Position numbers and translations under genes: made by a program | The notes under the pieces: model-generated | Databases searched by the model: none | What the model was told of the DNA's origin: nothing | What the model saw: the letters and a program-made list of their open reading frames with translations, nothing else | Shown: one piece after another, positions 43,094 to 47,776 of the stretch | Layout: each line of letters starts with the position of its first letter | Position numbering within the stretch: the first letter of the stretch is position 1 | DNA from: an uncultured Bacteroidales bacterium | Lineage (GTDB): Bacteria > Bacteroidota > Bacteroidia > Bacteroidales > Muribaculaceae | DNA: 47,776 bases | Assembly (NCBI GenBank): GCA_902792435.1 | Contig: CADAZN010000019.1 | Coordinates: 1-47,776 of the forward strand | Reading direction: 5' to 3'

Positions 43094-44470
43094 TTGATTT
43101 TGGATCCTGACCCTTTATCTTGTATTTTAATTTATGCGGCAAACTTGCTGCAGTCACAAACCTCACTATCGGCTATTAGCTTCACTGCGCCCGATTTGGG
43201 CTGCTGGATAGCCATTGCAATCGCACTTATTGGACTTTTGTTCTCGGCGTTCAACTCGGGCTCCGAGATAGCCTATTTTTCATTGTCGAATAAGGATATT
43301 GAAAGCATCGAAGAAGACTACAAGCGCGAGCGAGTGGAACACTTGCTTGCAAAGCCTGAGCGATTGCTCGCCACCATCTTGATAGGCAATAACTTGGTTA
43401 ATATCATGATAGTGATATTGCTCAACTATGCCATGAATGGGATGTTGGGTGATGATTTCAAGGCTGATCATCCTATTGCCAACTTCTTGATTCAGACCGT
43501 AATCCTTACCTTCTTAATCTTGCTCTTTGGCGAGGTGATACCCAAGCTTTATGCTACAAATAACAACGTGCGTTTCGCGACATTTGCAGCTTCTCCCATG
43601 CAGGTGCTATCGACCATATTCAGCCCCATTTCAAGGCTGATGATTAAGAGTATGGGATTTGTGAAAAAGGCCGTGGGGACCCATGCCGACGAGATTTCTA
43701 CCGAGGACCTAACTAACGCCCTGCAGATGAGCGATGTAAAGAGCGCCGACGAGAAAGACTGGCTTGAGGGTATCTTGACTTTTGGCGACAAGACAGTGAG
43801 CGAGATTATGACCCCTCGCATCGACATTGTCGACATAGATATAGAGGAAAGCTTCGAGGATGTGATAAAGATAATCGTTGATAACGGTTATTCACGAATG
43901 CCCGTCTATGAGGATAATCCCGATAATATAAAAGGCGTGCTTTATGCCAAGGATATATTGCCCTATTTGAATCAGCCGAGCGATGATTTCAAGTGGCAGA
44001 AGCTTTTGCGTCCTGTGTATTTTGTGCCTGAGTCACGCATGATTGACGACCTTCTCGAGGATTTCCGCAAGAAGAAGATACATCTGGCCGTTGTGGTCGA
44101 TGAGTTTGGCTGCACACAAGGCCTTGCCACAATGGAAGATGTGCTTGAGGAGATTGTAGGCGACATCGACGATGAGTATGATACCGAGGAGAAGTTCTAC
44201 ACAAAGGAGAATGATGACACCTTTATCTTCGACGCCAAGACATCGATTGCCGACTTCCTTGACGTGACCGATGTTGATGAACGTCACTTCTCGAAATATA
44301 CCGACGAGGCCGAAAGTATTGCTGGCCTGCTGCTTAATATCAAGGGCGATTTCCTCAACGAGAAGGAGCAACTGTCGTGTGGCCCTTGCGACTTCACAGT
44401 GTTGAAAGTGAAGAAGTACCGCATCGCCAAGGTGAAAGTTCACATCAATAGAGGTGAGAAAGAAGAGTGA
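43094..44470 (+). CDS. gldE: GldE-like CBS-domain membrane protein (CorC/CNNM type)
   Basis: 458 residues. The N-terminal ~200 residues form a DUF21/CNNM membrane domain (hydrophobic stretches near 36-55, 100-120 and 130-150, with SGSEIAYFSLS and FGEVIPKLYA). Two CBS domains follow (IMTPRIDIVDIDI, VDNGYSRMPVYEDNPDNIKGVLYAKDILP, IHLAVVVDEFGCTQGLATMEDVLEEIVGD), then a CorC_HlyC domain. The family is linked to divalent-ion transport, and GldE to gliding/T9SS function. The start is TTG: a stop codon lies four codons upstream and the first in-frame ATG is past 100 residues, within the membrane domain. Confidence 0.88.
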   Translation: MILDPDPLSCILIYAANLLQSQTSLSAISFTAPDLGCWIAIAIALIGLLFSAFNSGSEIAYFSLSNKDIESIEEDYKRERVEHLLAKPERLLATILIGNNLVNIMIVILLNYAMNGMLGDDFKADHPIANFLIQTVILTFLILLFGEVIPKLYATNNNVRFATFAASPMQVLSTIFSPISRLMIKSMGFVKKAVGTHADEISTEDLTNALQMSDVKSADEKDWLEGILTFGDKTVSEIMTPRIDIVDIDIEESFEDVIKIIVDNGYSRMPVYEDNPDNIKGVLYAKDILPYLNQPSDDFKWQKLLRPVYFVPESRMIDDLLEDFRKKKIHLAVVVDEFGCTQGLATMEDVLEEIVGDIDDEYDTEEKFYTKENDDTFIFDAKTSIADFLDVTDVDERHFSKYTDEAESIAGLLLNIKGDFLNEKEQLSCGPCDFTVLKVKKYRIAKVKVHINRGEKEE

Positions 44471-44540
44471 GAGCTCTGCGCCATCTCTATCTTTTAGACC
44501 CTTGAGTAAAGAATATTATTTATAAAAAACATAATTAATC

Positions 44541-46217
44541 ATGAAACTACAATTTTCTAAAATGCGTGCTGTGGGGCTGATGGCCGCTGCGGCACTAGTG
44601 ATTGGGTGGGGCGCTCAGTCTCATGCCTGCACTAACCTGATTGCCGGAAAGAAGGCAACCATTGACGGCTCAACAATGATTACCTATGCCGCCGACTCAC
44701 ACACCCTCTTTGGTTTTCTCGATTTTTATCCTGCTGCCGACCACAAGCCTGGTGACGTGCGCAAGATAATAGATTGGGATACTGGTAAATATCTTGGCGA
44801 TATTCCTGAGGTGGCACACACCTACAAAGTGGTTGGAAACATTAACGAACATCAAGTAACGGTTGCTGAGTCGACCTGGGGCGGCCGCCATGAGTGTGAA
44901 GACACTACAGGAAGAATTGACTATGGCAGCTTGATTTATATAGCACTGCAGCGCTCAAAGACCGCTCGCGAGGCGTTGAAGGTGATGACCGACCTTGTGG
45001 CTCAGTATGGTTACTGCAGCGAGGGCGAGTCGTTCTCAGTAGGCGATCCCAATGAGGTTTGGGTGCTCGAGATGATTGGCAAGGGCGGTAAGGAGAAAGG
45101 CGCTGTGTGGGTAGCTATCCGCATTCCCGACGACTGCATTTCAGGTCACGCTAACCAAGCTCGCATCCACAAGATTCCGTTCAAGGATAAGGAAAACTGC
45201 ATGTATAGCAAGGACGTGGTGTCGTTTGCACGCAAGATGGGTTGGTTCAACGGCAAGGACGAGGACTTCGACTTCTCTAACACCTATTGCCCCGCCGACT
45301 ATGGTACCCTGCGTGGCTGTGACGCTCGCGCATGGTCATTCTTCAATCGCTACAAAGCTGGTATGGACCGCTATCTTCCTTACCTTGAGGGCAAGAAGGG
45401 TGCCGAGATTATGCCACTGTATGTGAAACCCGACAAGCTTGTGAGCGTTCGCGACATGCAGAACATGATGCGCGACCACTTCGAGGGAACACCTTATGAC
45501 ATGACTCAGGATCCTGGTGCGAAGAACTACTTCAATGTACCTTACCGTTATCGTCCAATGGAATTTAAGGTCGACAGTGTTACCTACAGCCACGAGCGTG
45601 CTATTGCAACCCAGCAGACTGGTTTCGTGTTCTGCACTCAAATGCGTTCATGGCTTCCCGACGCCATTGGTGGCATTATTTGGTTCGGCGTTGACGATGC
45701 CAACACTGCAGTGTTTGTGCCCATGTATTGCTGCATCAATGAGGTTCCCGATAGTTACCGTGAGGGCAAGGGCGACCTCTACACCTTCGACTTTGACGCT
45801 GCATTCTGGGTTAACAACCTGATTGCCAACCAGTGCTATCACCGTTATTCTCAAATGATTCCCGACGTGCGCCGTGTGCAACAGGGCATTGAGGATGCAT
45901 TCCAGGCTCAACAGCCACAGGTTGAGGCTAAAGCAGCCGCCATCTACAAGAACAACCCTGCCGATGCTATAGAGTTCTTGACTAACTATAGTGTTAACAG
46001 CGCTCAAGATGCAACTCACAAATATCAAGATCTGGCCAAATATCTCTTTGTTAAGTTCCTCGATGGAAATATCAAGAAAGAGAAAGACGGCAAGTTTGAG
46101 CGTAACCCTTACGGCAATCCTGTTCAGCCCAAGTTTGGTGGCTACACTCAAGACTACTTCGAGACCATCGTGAAGGGTAGTGGTGACTATCTGCGCGTGA
46201 AGGAAGTAGAGAAGTAA
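44541..46217 (+). CDS. C69 family dipeptidase
   Basis: 558 residues, normal for peptidase family C69 (PepD-like Ntn hydrolases). The signal peptide ends in SHA, and the next residue, Cys30 (ACTNLI), is the expected N-terminal nucleophile after processing. GKKATIDGSTMITYAADSH and AESTWGGRHECED are family blocks, as are VGDPNEVWVLEMIG and ARIHKIPF. It should cleave dipeptides with broad specificity in the periplasm. It lies 70 bp after gldE in the same direction without a recognisable promoter of its own, and a cotranscript is possible. Confidence 0.92.
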   Translation: MKLQFSKMRAVGLMAAAALVIGWGAQSHACTNLIAGKKATIDGSTMITYAADSHTLFGFLDFYPAADHKPGDVRKIIDWDTGKYLGDIPEVAHTYKVVGNINEHQVTVAESTWGGRHECEDTTGRIDYGSLIYIALQRSKTAREALKVMTDLVAQYGYCSEGESFSVGDPNEVWVLEMIGKGGKEKGAVWVAIRIPDDCISGHANQARIHKIPFKDKENCMYSKDVVSFARKMGWFNGKDEDFDFSNTYCPADYGTLRGCDARAWSFFNRYKAGMDRYLPYLEGKKGAEIMPLYVKPDKLVSVRDMQNMMRDHFEGTPYDMTQDPGAKNYFNVPYRYRPMEFKVDSVTYSHERAIATQQTGFVFCTQMRSWLPDAIGGIIWFGVDDANTAVFVPMYCCINEVPDSYREGKGDLYTFDFDAAFWVNNLIANQCYHRYSQMIPDVRRVQQGIEDAFQAQQPQVEAKAAAIYKNNPADAIEFLTNYSVNSAQDATHKYQDLAKYLFVKFLDGNIKKEKDGKFERNPYGNPVQPKFGGYTQDYFETIVKGSGDYLRVKEVEK

Positions 46218-46293
46218 TTTATTTATCTATTACAATATTACAATGGGTGGCAATGCATGCAAGGCTCGCACTGTCACCCATCTTTGAATCTTT

Positions 46294-47331
46294 ATGTCAA
46301 GCCGATTAAAAGACTATCGTAACAGTTACCGTGAGTGGAGGCAACATCCAGTGGAATATAAGTACCCTGGAGAGAAGCATCGCTGCGACTGTTGTGGCGA
46401 GGAACATGAGGGAAACTACTGCCCATTGTGCGGCCAGAAGGCGTCTCAAGGCCCCGTCACATGGAAGAGCGTGTGGGCGGGAGTTATGGAGCTGTGGGGG
46501 CTGCACTCGCGCTCATTGCCCTACACCGCTTGGCAGCTGCTGTTTCGTCCAGGCCACTTGATGCGCGACTATGTGACAGGCAAGCGTCAAGTGAGTTTTC
46601 CGCCAGTCAAGATGCTTGTGCTGCTTGGAGTTATCGTCTACTTGCTAGGTCACTGGTTGTCACCTAAAGAATACAGCCATGAGATTGGCAAGATAACAGC
46701 TACAGGTTCTTTATATTATATTAGCTATGCCTGGAAGTGGCTACTGGCACACGAGGAGTGGGGCACTCTGTTTCTCTTCTCGGCTTTGATTTTGCCCACA
46801 TGGATTGTGTTTCGTCATGCGCCGCTATTAAAGCGCCACACATTGCCTCAGGGCTTTTTTGTTCAGGTGTTTGTAGCCAACCAGTCAATGGTTCTTGAAC
46901 TGATAGTGATGTTGCTGGCGCTAATGTTTTTTGTGCCCTATTCCAACCTTAAATTTTTGCTAGGAGTATTTTTGTTTATTTATCTCTTCGTCGATTATAA
47001 GCAACTCTTTGGCTACAACTGGTGGGGGACAATATGGCGAATGTTGATGATGCTGGTCATTATTGGGCTGATTTTTGCCGAAGTTGGAGCTGTAATAGGT
47101 TCTATCAATAATGAATACAATTCCTCAACAATGAATATAATGATGGGTTTAATAGCATCGACATTTGCTATAGGCTGGATTACTTATCTTGTGATTTACT
47201 TCATTGACGTGATAAACCGCAAGGCATGGCGTGAGCGAGGCAAGTGGGCAGTGATGAAGTGGCAAGTACTCATCACAGCATTCATGGTGTTGTGCCTTGT
47301 GGTGGTTTTAGTTATTGGCTTATTGGGATAA
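46294..47331 (+). CDS. DUF3667 family membrane protein
   Basis: 345 residues. A zinc-ribbon-like segment (CDCCGEEHEGNYCPLCGQKA, residues ~29-48) is followed by TWKSVWAGVMELWGLHSRSL and LFRPGHLMRDYVTGKRQVSFPPVKMLVL, the DUF3667 signature. Five or so membrane segments follow (near 108-125, 160-175, 195-230, 245-275 and 285-345). The function is unknown. The N-terminal ribbon lies on the cytoplasmic side by inference. It ends at a strong terminator. Confidence 0.85.
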   Translation: MSSRLKDYRNSYREWRQHPVEYKYPGEKHRCDCCGEEHEGNYCPLCGQKASQGPVTWKSVWAGVMELWGLHSRSLPYTAWQLLFRPGHLMRDYVTGKRQVSFPPVKMLVLLGVIVYLLGHWLSPKEYSHEIGKITATGSLYYISYAWKWLLAHEEWGTLFLFSALILPTWIVFRHAPLLKRHTLPQGFFVQVFVANQSMVLELIVMLLALMFFVPYSNLKFLLGVFLFIYLFVDYKQLFGYNWWGTIWRMLMMLVIIGLIFAEVGAVIGSINNEYNSSTMNIMMGLIASTFAIGWITYLVIYFIDVINRKAWRERGKWAVMKWQVLITAFMVLCLVVVLVIGLLG

Positions 47332-47362
47332 TAAACAAAATCAGGATAAATATAAATGATTT

Positions 47363-47402
47363 AAAAAGGACCGTCCCCTTGTGCGAGGAACGGCCCTTTT
47401 TT
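47363..47402 (+). terminator. Rho-independent terminator after the DUF3667 gene
   Basis: AAAAAGGACCGTCCC pairs with GGAACGGCCCTTTTTT in a stem of about 13 bp with two mismatches, ending in a six-T run. The A-rich left arm means it may also work for the leftward gene at 47440. Confidence 0.8.
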
Positions 47403-47439
47403 ATTGAAGCTCTAGAAAGACTAGATAATCTAGATTTAA

Positions 47440-47776
47440 TTACTTAACCACAACTTTCTTGTTGCCCACGATGTAGATGCCGCGTGGCAGGTTGAAAGTT
47501 GCCTCGCCAGCCTTGACATTCTCACGGATGAGCTGTCCCTGAACGTTGTAGACGTTCACGATGGTGTTGTAGGCATCCATGTCGATAGTTCCAATGGCTG
47601 TTGGAGCATCGGGCAAGCGCAGAGCGTAGCCAATGTAGTTCTGGAAGTCGTAGACATAATCCTTAGGCATGATGCCAGCTGGAGTGTGCCAAGCCTCCTT
47701 GATGTTCATGGCGCAGCGAATCTCATATTTCTTGCCATTCTGCAAGGTGTTGCTAGCAGCGCCCCAAGAGGTGTCG
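47440..47776 (-). CDS. C-terminal end of a T9SS-secreted protein (5' part outside the window)
   Basis: The frame stays open to the window edge (reading DTSWGAASNTLQNGKK at the right end), so the visible 111 residues are only the C terminus. The end, VYNVQGQLIRENVKAGEATFNLPRGIYIVGNKKVVVK, is a type A T9SS sorting domain like those at 18480 and 20508. The preceding ~55 residues (RCAMNIKEAWHTPAGIMPKDYVYDFQNYIGYALRLPD) do not show a family I recognise. The protein should be exported by T9SS and processed by PorU. Confidence 0.8.
   Translation of the reverse strand, partial: DTSWGAASNTLQNGKKYEIRCAMNIKEAWHTPAGIMPKDYVYDFQNYIGYALRLPDAPTAIGTIDMDAYNTIVNVYNVQGQLIRENVKAGEATFNLPRGIYIVGNKKVVVK

Overview
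The window looks like a chromosomal segment of a Bacteroidales bacterium (Bacteroidota), perhaps Prevotellaceae- or Muribaculaceae-like; family rank cannot be settled from sequence alone. Reasons: several promoters fit the Bacteroidetes TTTG-N19/20-TAnnTTTG form, type IX secretion (T9SS) parts and C-terminal sorting domains are present, and there are a GldE homologue, Rex, DUF3467, DUF3667 and BspA-like leucine-rich-repeat proteins.

Layout. 1-435: 3' end of a 5S rRNA (end of an rRNA operon) and terminators. 436-2827: divergent kbl/tdh pair for threonine-to-glycine catabolism. 3087-7915: leftward housekeeping genes (cysS, a GT2 glycosyltransferase, DUF3467, an M16 peptidase, yqeY). 7999-11108: envelope genes (unknown secreted protein, SGNH hydrolase, OmpA-like lipoprotein with its own promoter). 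11437-14444: amidase - alpha/beta hydrolase - miaA operon. 14534-17475: trmB - mrp - M48 lipoprotein operon, in which the 3' end of trmB is an 18-unit octanucleotide array. 17786-18444: frr and terminator. 18480-22505: two-gene operon of secreted LRR/dockerin/T9SS proteins. 22655-22887: a small basic protein gene behind an exact sigma-54-type promoter. 23147-25845: Sel1-repeat operon, including a TonB-C-terminal-domain/Sel1 fusion. 26089-28259: an HTH-like protein, a transmembrane Ser/Thr kinase with a BspA-like ectodomain, and a 5'-truncated second copy of the small basic protein gene. 28297-29475: unknown lipoprotein. 29853-30594: rplU-rpmA. 30870-42782: three PorU-like C25 cysteine peptidases with rex and a degenerate FAH-fold gene between them. 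42960-47331: gldE, a C69 dipeptidase and a DUF3667 membrane protein. 47440-47776: the C-terminal end of another T9SS cargo.

How it fits together. Much of the right half concerns the cell surface: PorU is the T9SS sortase that removes C-terminal sorting domains, and the window also holds three proteins carrying such domains. The most unusual content is (i) three PorU-like genes, two of them diverged from the canonical form and one apparently cotranscribed with the NADH-sensing repressor Rex; (ii) the HTH plus receptor-kinase pair, whose predicted ectodomain resembles the C-terminal cap of the secreted LRR proteins nearby; (iii) the sigma-54-driven small basic protein and its truncated copy directly behind the kinase; and (iv) degenerate 7-, 8- and 9-bp tandem arrays, of which the 8-bp array is inside trmB and could change its reading frame.
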